Assembly (NCBI GenBank): GCA_021740825.1
Contig: JAIOZA010000011.1
Coordinates: 1 to 64,000 of the forward strand
Direction: 5' to 3'
Origin: Bacteroidia bacterium
GTDB lineage: Bacteria > Bacteroidota > Bacteroidia > B-17B0 > Aurantibacillaceae
DNA: 64,000 nucleotides
Shown here: piece by piece, positions 8,428-17,281 of the stretch
Layout: each line of letters opens with the position of its first letter
Numbering within the stretch: position 1 is the stretch's first letter
Notes under the pieces: model-generated
Seen by the model: only the letters and a program-made list of their open reading frames with translations
The model's database searches: none
Told to the model about the DNA's origin: nothing
Position numbers and translations under genes: made by a program

Positions 8428-9285
8428 ATGAATCGACTTATATTACTTGTACTTTGGCCACTTTATTTATTTTCATCAAACGGTGACGGGCCAATTGGCG
8501 TGCGCTCTGCGGCATTAGGACATGCATCATCTTGCTTATTTGATGTTTGGAGCGCCAGAAACAACCAAGGGAGTCTGGGATTTTTAAGAAAATCAGAGGT
8601 TGGCGCTTTTTATGAAAATCGTTTTTTTGTAAAAGAATTAACACAATCGGGATTTGCAGCAGCTATTCCGATAAAAAAAGGAACATTTGGATTAAGTTAC
8701 TCTTCTTTAGGTTATAAATTATACCGAGAATCGCACATGACATTGAGTTACGGAATGAAATTAACGGATAACATTGCCGCCGGAATTGGTTTTGATTATT
8801 TAAATACCAGAATTGCCGATATATACGGAAACGCAAATGCCTTTACTGGTTCTGTTGGATTAACTGCTAAAATATTGCCGCAGGTGGTTATTTCATCTCA
8901 TGTTTTTAATCCATTTAGGGCGAAAATCACAAATTACAATAACGAAAAAATCCCTACTATTTTTAAATTGGGCGCACAATATATATTTTCTAAAAAAGTA
9001 TCTATTCTTGCTGAAGCAGAAAAAACATCGGCACAAAAAATTAATATGAAAGGTGGCATTGAATACAATCCTTCATCTTTAATTTATTTGCGCGTTGGAG
9101 GTTCTAGCTACCCAACTCAAGCCTCGTTTGGCGTTGGCGTAAATTATAACGGTTTAAAAATAGATATGTGCACATCGTACCATTATATATTAGGACTTTC
9201 TCCACAAATTGGCTTGAGTTATACATTTGGAAAAGAAAAAATTAAACCTAGTAATAACTCAACGGAACTTCCAGAAAAACTATAA
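8428..9285 (+). CDS. PorV/PorQ-like outer-membrane beta-barrel protein
   Basis: This 285-residue protein has an N-terminal hydrophobic signal (LILLVLWPLYLFSS). The region that follows, with GVRSAALGHASSCLFDVWSARNN, resembles the start of PorV/PorQ/FadL-like barrels in which a short helix precedes the strands. The remainder alternates polar and apolar residues with aromatic girdles, typical of a beta-barrel. It is probably located in the outer membrane. It is followed at once by another barrel protein (9333-11411), with the upstream stop codon lying inside the probable start region of the next gene, so the two are likely cotranscribed. Function is unknown; a role in type IX secretion is possible but not shown. 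Confidence 0.65.
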   Translation: MNRLILLVLWPLYLFSSNGDGPIGVRSAALGHASSCLFDVWSARNNQGSLGFLRKSEVGAFYENRFFVKELTQSGFAAAIPIKKGTFGLSYSSLGYKLYRESHMTLSYGMKLTDNIAAGIGFDYLNTRIADIYGNANAFTGSVGLTAKILPQVVISSHVFNPFRAKITNYNNEKIPTIFKLGAQYIFSKKVSILAEAEKTSAQKINMKGGIEYNPSSLIYLRVGGSSYPTQASFGVGVNYNGLKIDMCTSYHYILGLSPQIGLSYTFGKEKIKPSNNSTELPEKL

Positions 9286-9332
9286 TCAAAATTAAATTTT
9301 ACCAATACATATTTAGTTTTTTATTTGCGTAC

Positions 9333-11411
9333 TTGATAACTCATTCTATCATTGCTCAAAACGATAGCATTAACTTTAAAAACAATGAGCAAGTTGATGA
9401 GCAGATAAATCAAAATGTGGAATTTCTGTCCGAGCAACTTCAAAGCGAAGATGGCGATTTATCGAGTTTAACTGATAACTGGCAATATTACAAAACACAT
9501 CCACTTAATTTAAATAAAGCCAAGCAAGAAGATTTAGCTGAACTACAAATCTTAAACGATATACAAATAAATAACTTATTAAAGCATCGCGAAAAGAATG
9601 GAAACCTAATTACAATCTATGAATTACAAAGTATTGATGGTTTTGATTTATCAAGTATAAAAAAAATATCGCCCTTTGTTTACGTGAGTGATAATTTTAA
9701 TTCGGCACACTTTAGCGCCAAAGAAATGTTTAAAGATGGCAAACATGAATTTGTTGTCAGGTATCAACGTATACTTGAAAAACAAATTGGTTATTTTACT
9801 CCCGATAGCATAACAAAAGCTACTAAACCAAATTCCTTTTATTTAGGAAATCCTGATCGTTATTTCGCTCGTTATACTTTTCAATACAATAATAATGTGT
9901 CTTTTGCTTTAGCTGGAGAAAAGGATGCAGGAGAACAATTTTTTAAAGGTACTCAAAAACAAGGTTTTGATTTTTATTCTGGTCACGTTGCTATTAAAAA
10001 TATCAAATCCATAAAAACATTTGTTGTTGGGGATTATCAAGCAACATTTGGACAAGGCTTAACCCTTTGGCAAGGATTTGCATTTGGCAAATCAGCGTCG
10101 GCAGTTAACATTAAACGTTATGGTATTGGTATAAAGCCTTATCGTTCGTTTGATGAAAATCGGTTCTTTAGGGGCGCTGCTGGAACAATACGTTTGAAAA
10201 AAATGGAGTTCACATTACTAGCATCCTATAAAAAAATGGATGCAAATGCTACCATCACCGACACCTTATCTAATGGAGAGGTTGATGTAGTTGGTGTTAG
10301 CAGTTTAGAATTAGGAGGTGTTCATAATACCACTTCTTTAATGCAAGATAAGGGTACAATTAACCAAACTATTCTTGGCGGAAATGTGGCTTATAATAAC
10401 AAAAGTTTTCATGTAGGCGCCACTGTTCAAAATATGAACTTAAGTGCTGAGTTAATTAAAAAGCCATCCTTGTATAATCAGTATGACTTTCAGGGCAAGA
10501 GTAATTTTGTGGGTGGTATTGATTATAATTACGTTTTTAAAAACGCAAACTTTTTTGGAGAGTATGCCATGAGCGCCAATGGCGGAAAAGCGCTTTGTCA
10601 AGGTTTGCTTTTAGTGCTTGATCCAAAATTAACTTTTTCAGCTCACTATCGTAACTATGAAAAGAAATTTCAAAATCTTTATGGTAATGCTATTGCTGAA
10701 AATACACTTCCGCAAAATGAAACAAGTATTTTTTTAGGAATGGAATCTAAACTTTTTAAAACCTTAACTTTTTCAGTTTACTTAGATCAATACAAATTTT
10801 CTTGGTTGCAATCCGGTAAAAGTTCGCCATCAAGTGGTCGCGATATTTTTGCTCAACTTAATTATACACCAACAAAAAAAATTGACATGTATTTTAGAGT
10901 GCGCCATCGCACAAAATTTGAAAATAGTACCATCGACAATGCGTATGATTATTTAATACCTTATGCTCAATATAATTATCGTTATAATTTATCGGTGCAA
11001 ATTACACCTGATATTAAATTTAAATCGCGAATAGAATTTACTCATGTTGATAAAACACTAAGACCAGATGAAGATGGGGCAGCATTTGCTCAGGATATTA
11101 TTTTTAAAAAAATGAAATTTCCACTTACATTCACTTTGCGCTATGCAGTATTTGACACAAAAAGCTATGATAGCAGAGTTTATATATATGAGAACGATGT
11201 TCTATACGGATATTCAGTACCTGCCTTATATGAAAAAGGCCAAAGGGCTTACTTTATTGTAAATTGGGATATTACTCGCAATTTTGAAATTTGGGTCCGC
11301 GTTGCACAAACACTTTATGATAATCAAACCGTATTGCAGCAGGGTAGCTTAAATCAAATAAACGACAATCATAAAACAGAATTAAAATTACAAGCTAGAC
11401 TGAAATTTTAA
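9333..11411 (+). CDS. Helix-hairpin-helix domain outer-membrane barrel protein
   Basis: The N-terminal third (about residues 50-120) has ComEA-like helix-hairpin-helix sequence (LNLNKAKQEDLAELQILNDIQINNLLKHREKNG). A long outer-membrane beta-barrel with aromatic strand ends follows, finishing in KLQARLKF. Proteins combining these parts are common in Bacteroidota and of unknown function. The TTG at 9333 gives only eight residues before the predicted cleavage region (IIAQN). Reading the same frame upstream gives a complete signal peptide (IKIKFYQYIFSFLFAYLITHS) with no ATG, GTG or TTG in front. The true start may therefore be ATT 9291 or a codon overlapping the previous stop (9282-9287). Confidence 0.72.
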   Translation: MITHSIIAQNDSINFKNNEQVDEQINQNVEFLSEQLQSEDGDLSSLTDNWQYYKTHPLNLNKAKQEDLAELQILNDIQINNLLKHREKNGNLITIYELQSIDGFDLSSIKKISPFVYVSDNFNSAHFSAKEMFKDGKHEFVVRYQRILEKQIGYFTPDSITKATKPNSFYLGNPDRYFARYTFQYNNNVSFALAGEKDAGEQFFKGTQKQGFDFYSGHVAIKNIKSIKTFVVGDYQATFGQGLTLWQGFAFGKSASAVNIKRYGIGIKPYRSFDENRFFRGAAGTIRLKKMEFTLLASYKKMDANATITDTLSNGEVDVVGVSSLELGGVHNTTSLMQDKGTINQTILGGNVAYNNKSFHVGATVQNMNLSAELIKKPSLYNQYDFQGKSNFVGGIDYNYVFKNANFFGEYAMSANGGKALCQGLLLVLDPKLTFSAHYRNYEKKFQNLYGNAIAENTLPQNETSIFLGMESKLFKTLTFSVYLDQYKFSWLQSGKSSPSSGRDIFAQLNYTPTKKIDMYFRVRHRTKFENSTIDNAYDYLIPYAQYNYRYNLSVQITPDIKFKSRIEFTHVDKTLRPDEDGAAFAQDIIFKKMKFPLTFTLRYAVFDTKSYDSRVYIYENDVLYGYSVPALYEKGQRAYFIVNWDITRNFEIWVRVAQTLYDNQTVLQQGSLNQINDNHKTELKLQARLKF

Positions 11412-11573
11412 ATCTAATTGCAGAAAATTGATTATACAGCTTATTATAAGTCCGATTTTATGCTCATTTTGTTTTTTTACTTGTTTGATAAATTATCTTC
11501 ATTAATTTCTAACATTTAATTTGCATTGTTAATATTTAGCATATTTTAATAATAAATCTAAAGTATTCCTGCG

Positions 11574-11581
11574 TAAATTTG
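11574..11581 (+). promoter_or_regulatory. -7 promoter box of the bacilliredoxin gene
   Basis: TAAATTTG matches TAnnTTTG and lies 35 nt before the ATG at 11617. No clear TTTG -33 box is present. Confidence 0.45.
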
Positions 11582-11616
11582 CAATCAGTAAATTAACTTT
11601 ATATAAAATTAAAAAT

Positions 11617-12027
11617 ATGTATCCAGAAGCATTAGTTACACCAATGAAAGCAGAATTAACTGCCGTTGGTTTCGAAGATTTAAGAACATCAGATAGCGTT
11701 GAAAACGCTTTAAAAAATGAAGGCACTGTTTTAATGGTTGTAAATTCCGTTTGTGGTTGCGCAGCCGGTGCTTGCCGACCAGGAGTTAAATTAAGTTTAC
11801 AAAACGATAAAAAACCAGCGCATTTAGCAACCGTTTTTGCCGGATTTGATAGTGATGCAGTTAATCAAGCTCGTCAACATTTTGCTCCTTATCCACCATC
11901 TTCGCCAGCAATTGCATTATTTAAAAATGGAGAATTAGTTCATTTTGTTGAACGCCATAATATTGAAGGAAGAACAGCTGCGATGATTTCTGAGCATTTA
12001 AAAATGGTTTACGACGAATTTTGCTAA
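11617..12027 (+). CDS. BrxA/BrxB family bacilliredoxin
   Basis: This 136-residue cytoplasmic thioredoxin-fold protein is of the DUF1094/YphP-YqiW family, which removes low-molecular-weight thiols from mixed disulfides on proteins. The diagnostic CGC motif lies at residues 46-48 (SVCGCAAGACRPG), with another cysteine at 53. Landmarks MYPEALVTPMKAEL at the start and FAPYPPSSPAIALFKNGELVHFVERH near the end are typical, and the length is that of the family. It stands alone, with a promoter at 11574 and a strong terminator at 12073-12097. In Bacteroidota the cofactor thiol is not necessarily bacillithiol, so the substrate is inference. Confidence 0.93.
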   Translation: MYPEALVTPMKAELTAVGFEDLRTSDSVENALKNEGTVLMVVNSVCGCAAGACRPGVKLSLQNDKKPAHLATVFAGFDSDAVNQARQHFAPYPPSSPAIALFKNGELVHFVERHNIEGRTAAMISEHLKMVYDEFC

Positions 12028-12072
12028 CCATTAATTGCAAACAATTCATTATTAAAAAGTACTAAAAAAATT

Positions 12073-12097
12073 AAAGCCTCCTAGTGAGGCTTTTTTT
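12073..12097 (+). terminator. Rho-independent terminator after the bacilliredoxin gene
   Basis: The arms AAAGCCTC and GAGGCTTT pair perfectly around the loop CTAGT, and a run of T follows. It lies 46 bp after the bacilliredoxin stop codon and just before murB. Confidence 0.88.
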
Positions 12098-12108
12098 AAT
12101 TTTAAACT

Positions 12109-13125
12109 ATGCTAATTTTAAATAACACATCTCTTAAACCTTATAACACTTTTGGTATTGAATCTATTGCTAAGCACTTTACTTCTGTCCAATCAATTGC
12201 TCATTTAAATGAGCTTATACATAGCCAACAATACAAAGCCAATGAGCGACTAATAATTGGTGGCGGAAGTAATTTATTATTTACTAAAAATGTCAATGCA
12301 TTAGTAATTAAAAATGATTTAAGGGGCATAGCCTTGATAAAAGAAACCGCAGATTATGCTTTTGTGAAATGTGCCGCAGGCGAAGTTTGGCACGAGTTTG
12401 TGTTGTGGTGTATTGAAAAAAATTATGGCGGACTAGAGAATTTATCTCTAATTCCCGGATGTACTGGAGCCAGCCCCATGCAAAATATTGGTGCATACGG
12501 TGTAGAAATAAAAGATACTTTTTATGAATTAGAAGCTATTCATGCAGAAACAGGTCAATTAAAGCTATTTTCAAAATCGGAATGTGAATTTGGATATAGA
12601 GAAAGTGTTTTTAAACGTCAATTTAAAAATCAATTTATTATTACATCTGTTACCTTTAAATTATCAAAACATCCTGAATTTAATATTGACTATGGCGCCA
12701 TTAAGCAAGAATTAGAATCAATGAATGTTTCTGAATTAAGTATTAAGGCGATATCAGATGCCGTAATTAATATTAGAAGTAGTAAACTTCCTAATCCAAA
12801 AGAAATTGGAAATGCGGGTAGTTTTTTTAAGAATCCGGAAGTGCCTACGGATCACTATCATCAATTAAAAATACAGTTTCCCAATTTGGTTGCTTATCCT
12901 TTAGAAAACGGAAATTATAAATTAGCGGCTGGTTGGTTAATTGAACAAAGTGGTTTAAAAGGTTTTCGACAAGGCGATGCTGGAGTTCATAAAAATCAAG
13001 CATTAGTGCTTGTAAATTATGGCATGGCAACAGGAAATGAAATTTACAATTTATCAACACTCGTTTTAAAAACAGTTAATGATAAGTTTGGGGTTAATTT
13101 GGAAAGAGAAGTGAATATTATTTAA
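12109..13125 (+). CDS. murB: UDP-N-acetylenolpyruvoylglucosamine reductase MurB
   Basis: MurB reduces UDP-GlcNAc-enolpyruvate to UDP-MurNAc with NADPH and FAD, the second committed step of peptidoglycan synthesis, in the cytoplasm. The 338-residue protein starts SLKPYNTFGIES and has the FAD-binding motif IGGGSNLLF. The central signature is IPGCTGASPMQNIGAYG, and NAGSFFKNP carries the catalytic Ser. The C-terminal end is the long type I form (AAGWLIEQSGLKG). It begins 12 bp after the T-tract of the bacilliredoxin terminator, so its promoter must overlap that region. No cell-wall neighbours are seen. Confidence 0.97.
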   Translation: MLILNNTSLKPYNTFGIESIAKHFTSVQSIAHLNELIHSQQYKANERLIIGGGSNLLFTKNVNALVIKNDLRGIALIKETADYAFVKCAAGEVWHEFVLWCIEKNYGGLENLSLIPGCTGASPMQNIGAYGVEIKDTFYELEAIHAETGQLKLFSKSECEFGYRESVFKRQFKNQFIITSVTFKLSKHPEFNIDYGAIKQELESMNVSELSIKAISDAVINIRSSKLPNPKEIGNAGSFFKNPEVPTDHYHQLKIQFPNLVAYPLENGNYKLAAGWLIEQSGLKGFRQGDAGVHKNQALVLVNYGMATGNEIYNLSTLVLKTVNDKFGVNLEREVNII

Positions 13126-13216
13126 TTCATATTCCTTAAAATGATCAATGTATTATTGTCAATTTCATTATTTCGTTAGCCAAACTTTAAGTTTACATTA
13201 ACAAATAATTTATTTA

Positions 13217-13271
13217 ATTCCATAAAAAGGAAATAATGCAAAGTTTATTCCATAAAAAGGAAATTATGCAA
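13217..13271. repeat. Two tandem copies of a 25-bp motif with 30-bp period
   Basis: Copies at 13217-13241 and 13247-13271 read ATTCCATAAAAAGGAAAT followed by wATGCAA, differing at one base. Each copy contains TTCC and GGAA as inverted halves. They lie in the leader region of the T9SS cargo gene at 13316 and could be protein-binding sites or a simple duplication. Confidence 0.6.
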
Positions 13272-13315
13272 TTCTGACTATGAACTAAGCAAAGAATACT
13301 TTAGTTTTGAAGAAA

Positions 13316-14341
13316 ATGAAGAAAAGAATAAATATGGATAACCGAATTTTAATAGGTGTCTTGTTAGCAGTAGCGTTTAGTTTAAATGCATACAGTGTGA
13401 CGTATACTGCAGTTGGATGTCCAGGACCTATCAATTGGAATGGAATGAATGCAACTTCACCATTTTATAATGGGGCAATACAATTAACGTCACAACCAAT
13501 TAATGGTGATATTTTAGTAATTCCTGCAGGTTGCACAGTTACGGTAACAGACGATATTGATATTACAAATGCGGTAACACTGAATATATATGGCACACTA
13601 AAATTTATTACTACAAGTGATAAACTTAGATTTGATAATATTGGGTCAATTTTATCAATTTTTGTAGGAGGAGCTATTACTGCTCCAAGTAATTCAAATC
13701 AAATTAAAATAGGGAATTCTGGTGGCGCTGAATGGTCTGGGCCAGGAACTTTAAGCGGTCCGGCAACTATAAGTAACGGATTTTTACCTGTTGAATTGAT
13801 TGATTTTACAGCAGATTGTATTTCAAATGGTGTTGAACTAAATTGGAGTACAGCAAGTGAAAACAACAATGATTACTTTTTAATTGAAAGAAGTGCAAAT
13901 GGCATTGATTATCATCATGTCACAAAAATTGCTGGTAATAGTAACTCAAGTTCTGTCAATCATTATTCCTATATACTAAATGAAAATGCAGATGATTTAA
14001 CGTATTATAGACTTACCCAAGTTGATAAAACTGGTGAAAGTAAAGTTTTTGCGGCTAATAGTTTGCAATGCAAAAATACAGTAGAAGATATTCTAATTAT
14101 ATATCCTAATCCGGCAAAGTCTGAAATTAACGTATTACTAAATACAAACGTTAGCTCAGAGCCCGCTACTATTAAAGTAGAAAATGTTTTTGGAGAAGTT
14201 ATTTTAGAATTAAAAATTAATATTACAAATGAGCTCAACTTACACTCAATTCCTTTAAATATGGGCTCAGGCACGTATTATGTAACTGTATTATCAGATC
14301 ATATTTCTGTTCCTAGTCAAAAAGTAGTAATAATGAATTAG
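13316..14341 (+). CDS. Secreted protein with T9SS C-terminal sorting domain
   Basis: This 341-residue protein has a Sec signal (NRILIGVLLAVAFSLNAYS). Residues about 30-145 form a Gly/Asn/Thr-rich beta-rich region. A FLPVELIDFTADC...ELNWSTASENNNDYFLIERS segment, typical of the module that precedes sorting domains, comes next. The C-terminal T9SS type A domain includes IYPNPAKSEINV. It is therefore exported by the type IX system to the cell surface or medium. The ATG at 13316 was chosen over the TTG at 13307 because it gives a better signal-peptide start. No catalytic domain is evident, so an adhesin or structural role is possible. Confidence 0.82.
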   Translation: MKKRINMDNRILIGVLLAVAFSLNAYSVTYTAVGCPGPINWNGMNATSPFYNGAIQLTSQPINGDILVIPAGCTVTVTDDIDITNAVTLNIYGTLKFITTSDKLRFDNIGSILSIFVGGAITAPSNSNQIKIGNSGGAEWSGPGTLSGPATISNGFLPVELIDFTADCISNGVELNWSTASENNNDYFLIERSANGIDYHHVTKIAGNSNSSSVNHYSYILNENADDLTYYRLTQVDKTGESKVFAANSLQCKNTVEDILIIYPNPAKSEINVLLNTNVSSEPATIKVENVFGEVILELKINITNELNLHSIPLNMGSGTYYVTVLSDHISVPSQKVVIMN

Positions 14342-14367
14342 TGGGACTTTTTTTTTTCAAAATTACA

Positions 14368-15138
14368 TTATTGTTCCATTTTTTTTGCTTCATTCCAAAA
14401 CACATCCATTTCATTTAATGAGCAATCGGCTAAAGCTTTTCCTTGCTCTAAAATTTTTCGTTCCATATAATTAAAACGACTGATGAATTTTTTATTGGTT
14501 TTCTCTAAAGCGTCTTCGGGATTAACCTTTAAAAAACGAGCGTAATTTATGAGAGCAAAAAATACATCTCCAAATTCCTGTTCTAGTTTTATTTGATTAT
14601 TGGCTGCAATTTCCTCTTGCAATTCGCCTAATTCCTCCTGAACTTTTTGCCATACCTGACTAGGATCATCCCAATCAAAACCAATTGCCCTCGCTTTATC
14701 TTGTATACGCAATGCTTTTAAAAGCGAAGGCATACTATTTGGCACACCGGATAATGCACCTTTATTACCTTCTTTTTGCTTTAATTTTTCCCAATTTTGA
14801 GTTACTTCTTCCGCATCTTTGACATTGACATCGCCATAAATATGCGGGTGACGAAAAATCATTTTTTCGCACAAGGAATTAATTACATCTGTAATATTAA
14901 AATCATTTGTTTCGCTACCAAGTTTAGCATAAAACACTAAATGTAATAATATATCACCAATCTCTTTTTTGATTTCGTTTTTATCCCCTTTTAAAATAGC
15001 ATCACTTAACTCGTAGGTTTCTTCAATTGTTAAGTGCCTTAAACTTTCAAAAGTTTGCTTTTGATCCCATGGGCATTTTGCTCTTAAATCATCCATAATA
15101 TTAAGCAAACGCTCAAAGGCAACCAATCTTTCGTCCAT
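14368..15138 (-). CDS. mazG: Nucleoside triphosphate pyrophosphohydrolase MazG
   Basis: MazG hydrolyses (d)NTPs, including aberrant ones, to the monophosphate plus pyrophosphate in the cytoplasm. This 256-residue protein has the complete tandem-domain architecture. The first MazG domain carries CPWDQKQTFESLRHLTIEETYEL and the metal-binding EIGDILLHLVFYAKLG helix (residues about 20-75). The second has VQEELGELQEEI and EFGDVFFALINYARF (about 165-205), followed by NKKFISRFNYME. It lies 53 bp upstream of kmo's stop side on the same strand order (kmo is further upstream in transcription), so kmo-mazG cotranscription is plausible only in that direction for kmo's neighbours; otherwise mazG has its own start. 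Confidence 0.95.
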   Translation of the reverse strand: MDERLVAFERLLNIMDDLRAKCPWDQKQTFESLRHLTIEETYELSDAILKGDKNEIKKEIGDILLHLVFYAKLGSETNDFNITDVINSLCEKMIFRHPHIYGDVNVKDAEEVTQNWEKLKQKEGNKGALSGVPNSMPSLLKALRIQDKARAIGFDWDDPSQVWQKVQEELGELQEEIAANNQIKLEQEFGDVFFALINYARFLKVNPEDALEKTNKKFISRFNYMERKILEQGKALADCSLNEMDVFWNEAKKMEQ

Positions 15139-15191
15139 ATTAAAAGTTTTGAAAATTTAAAAAGTAAATCGATTATAAGATTAAATGTGAA

Positions 15192-16541
15192 TTATAATAA
15201 ATTTAGAATTTCTTTTTCTACTTCTGCACTATCCCACAATAATTCAATATCTGTTATTGCCATAATTTTATCCATAATATCTTGTTGCTTATTCCCAGAG
15301 GCAAGAGCCTCGCTATATCTAATATGTGGACTATAAGTTACCATGCTATACAATGGAATCCATAAATCAGGATGTTTAGCACTAAAATGGGCTTCAATTT
15401 TCTTTTGTAATAAAAAAGTTTTATCGGCCGTTTTATCGCGCATCTCAATAAAATTGGCAATAGCTAAATCAGCAATGGCATCTCCATCTGGTTTACGCAA
15501 CGTTTCGTATTCTTTTAAGCATGCGCCGTTTAAATCTCCATATTTATTAATTAACTCGTCTAGCACAACGCAATCTTCAAAACCGCAATTCATACCTTGT
15601 CCATAAAAAGGAACAATAGCATGCGCAGCATCTCCAATTAATGCAATTTTATCATCCCATACCCAAGGCTTACATTTTACAGTAACTAAACTTGCTGTAG
15701 GATTAACAAACCAATCAGTTAAAAGAGTTGGCATTAATGGAACAGCATCCGGAAATTCTTCGGTAAAAAATTTCATGACATCGTCTTTTGTTTTAATTGA
15801 ATCAAAAGATAAAACGCCTTCCATTTGAAAAAACAACGTACACGTAAAACTGCCATCCATATTAGGTAAGGCAATCATCATAAAACTGCCACGGGGCCAA
15901 ATATGTAAGCAATTTTTTTCAATTAAATACTCTCCGTTTGGTCCAGCAGGAATAACTAATTCCTTATAACCAGCATCAATATAAAATTGTTGATAATCAA
16001 AACGATCTGATTGAAATTGCATTTGGGTTCGCACTGCACTAAATGCGCCATCCGAGCCTAAAACGATATCACTTTTTACATCCGTTTTAGTAGCAGTTTT
16101 TGTATTAAAAAAAGATAACTCATTTGATTTTCTGTCTAGCTTATCACAACGTTCTTCAAAATGCAAAGTTACATTTGGTTGTTGCTCTGCTAAATCCATC
16201 AAGCGCATATTAATTCCGCCGCGAGAAACAGAATAAATTGCTTGATTATCCTTGCCATAAGCTTGATAAGTAGATGAACCATCTTTTAAATGAATTGCCC
16301 TACCGTACATAGGAATTGCAATTTTTTTAATCTCCTCTGCAATACCAACTCCTTCTAAACCTCTCCAACCTCTATCGCTTAAAGCCAGATTAATAGATCT
16401 ACCTGCAACCACATCCGCTTTTCGCATATCTGGTCGGCGCTCATAAACATCTACTTTATACCCTCGTTTAGCAAGATAAATTGAAACTAAAGATCCAACT
16501 AGCCCAGCGCCAATTACCGTTATATTTTTTTTAGAACTCAT
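15192..16541 (-). CDS. kmo: Kynurenine 3-monooxygenase
   Basis: This FAD- and NADPH-dependent enzyme hydroxylates L-kynurenine to 3-hydroxykynurenine in the eukaryote-like tryptophan-to-quinolinate route, which serves NAD synthesis in many Bacteroidota. The 449-residue protein has the N-terminal FAD motif VIGAGLVGSLVSIYLAKRG (residues 8-26) and the KMO-specific AGRSINLALSDRGWRGLEGVG. The second FAD motif is IALIGDAAHAIVPFYGQGMNCGFEDC. The C-terminal region is present, so the length is that of complete bacterial KMO. mazG follows 53 bp downstream on the same strand. Kynureninase and other pathway genes are not in the window. Confidence 0.95.
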   Translation of the reverse strand: MSSKKNITVIGAGLVGSLVSIYLAKRGYKVDVYERRPDMRKADVVAGRSINLALSDRGWRGLEGVGIAEEIKKIAIPMYGRAIHLKDGSSTYQAYGKDNQAIYSVSRGGINMRLMDLAEQQPNVTLHFEERCDKLDRKSNELSFFNTKTATKTDVKSDIVLGSDGAFSAVRTQMQFQSDRFDYQQFYIDAGYKELVIPAGPNGEYLIEKNCLHIWPRGSFMMIALPNMDGSFTCTLFFQMEGVLSFDSIKTKDDVMKFFTEEFPDAVPLMPTLLTDWFVNPTASLVTVKCKPWVWDDKIALIGDAAHAIVPFYGQGMNCGFEDCVVLDELINKYGDLNGACLKEYETLRKPDGDAIADLAIANFIEMRDKTADKTFLLQKKIEAHFSAKHPDLWIPLYSMVTYSPHIRYSEALASGNKQQDIMDKIMAITDIELLWDSAEVEKEILNLL

Positions 16542-16734
16542 ATATTTTTCAGTAAATAATGTAATTAAAATTGAACTGCTAAATTATTGTTTTTTAATTT
16601 ATAAAATAAAAGATTTTATTGGAAAGTATAAATTAAAAAAGATGATTTTCGTCAGTTATATTTGGATCATTTGCAATGATATAAATTAATAAAACAAATT
16701 CATACAAATCAAATTAACTGACTATGCCACAAAA

Positions 16735-16762
16735 AAAACGTCCCTAATATTAGAGACGTTTT
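16735..16762 (-). terminator. Rho-independent terminator downstream of the twin cold-shock genes
   Basis: On the minus strand, ACGTC-T-CTAAT/ATTAG-G-GACGT forms a long stem with one T-G wobble, followed by a run of eight T. It lies 23 bp after the stop codon of the second cold-shock gene. Confidence 0.82.
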
Positions 16763-16785
16763 AATCTTTAAAAAGTTTATTACAA

Positions 16786-16974
16786 TTAAGCTAACTTAAC
16801 GTTTACTGCATTTAAACCTTTTTTTCCTTCTTGTACATCAAATACAACATTATCGTTTTCGCGAATTTCTTCTTCTAAACCTGTTGCATGAACAAAAATT
16901 TCTGGTCCATTGTCTTCTTTAATAAATCCGAAACCTTTTGCTTCGTTGTAAAATTTTACTACTCCGTTTTTCAT
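16786..16974 (-). CDS. Cold-shock protein (CspA family), copy 2
   Basis: This 62-residue single-domain OB-fold protein binds single-stranded nucleic acid and melts RNA secondary structure. RNP1 is KGFGFI (residues 14-19) and RNP2 is IFVHAT (26-31). The protein is identical in all residues to the one at 17015-17203, although the DNA differs at about six synonymous positions. It lies downstream of copy 1 with a 40-bp spacer and ends at a strong terminator, so both are probably on one transcript. The protein is a little shorter than E. coli CspA (70 residues). Confidence 0.95.
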   Translation of the reverse strand: MKNGVVKFYNEAKGFGFIKEDNGPEIFVHATGLEEEIRENDNVVFDVQEGKKGLNAVNVKLA

Positions 16975-17014
16975 TTTTTTATTTTTTATTGTTATTTTTC
17001 TATTTGAATTGGTC

Positions 17015-17203
17015 TTATGCTAACTTAACATTTACTGCATTTAAACCCTTTTTTCCTTCTTGTACATCAAATACAACATTATCGTTTTCGCGAATTTCTT
17101 CTTCTAAACCTGTTGCGTGAACAAAAATTTCTGGACCATTGTCTTCTTTAATAAATCCGAAACCTTTTGCTTCATTGTAAAATTTTACTACTCCGTTTTT
17201 CAT
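17015..17203 (-). CDS. Cold-shock protein (CspA family), copy 1
   Basis: This copy encodes the same 62-residue protein as 16786-16974, with RNP1 KGFGFI and RNP2 IFVHAT, and acts as a cytoplasmic RNA chaperone. It follows the DEAD-box helicase at 17282-18412 after 78 bp on the same strand, an association expected for cold-induced RNA remodelling. No TAnnTTTG box is seen in the 78-bp gap, so it may be expressed from the helicase promoter or from a promoter of another type. Confidence 0.95.
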   Translation of the reverse strand: MKNGVVKFYNEAKGFGFIKEDNGPEIFVHATGLEEEIRENDNVVFDVQEGKKGLNAVNVKLA

Positions 17204-17281
17204 TTTTTTTGTTTTTTGTATTGTTATTATTTATTTTATTAATTGTAACCTTGCCACTACTTGACAACAACTACAATGCCT

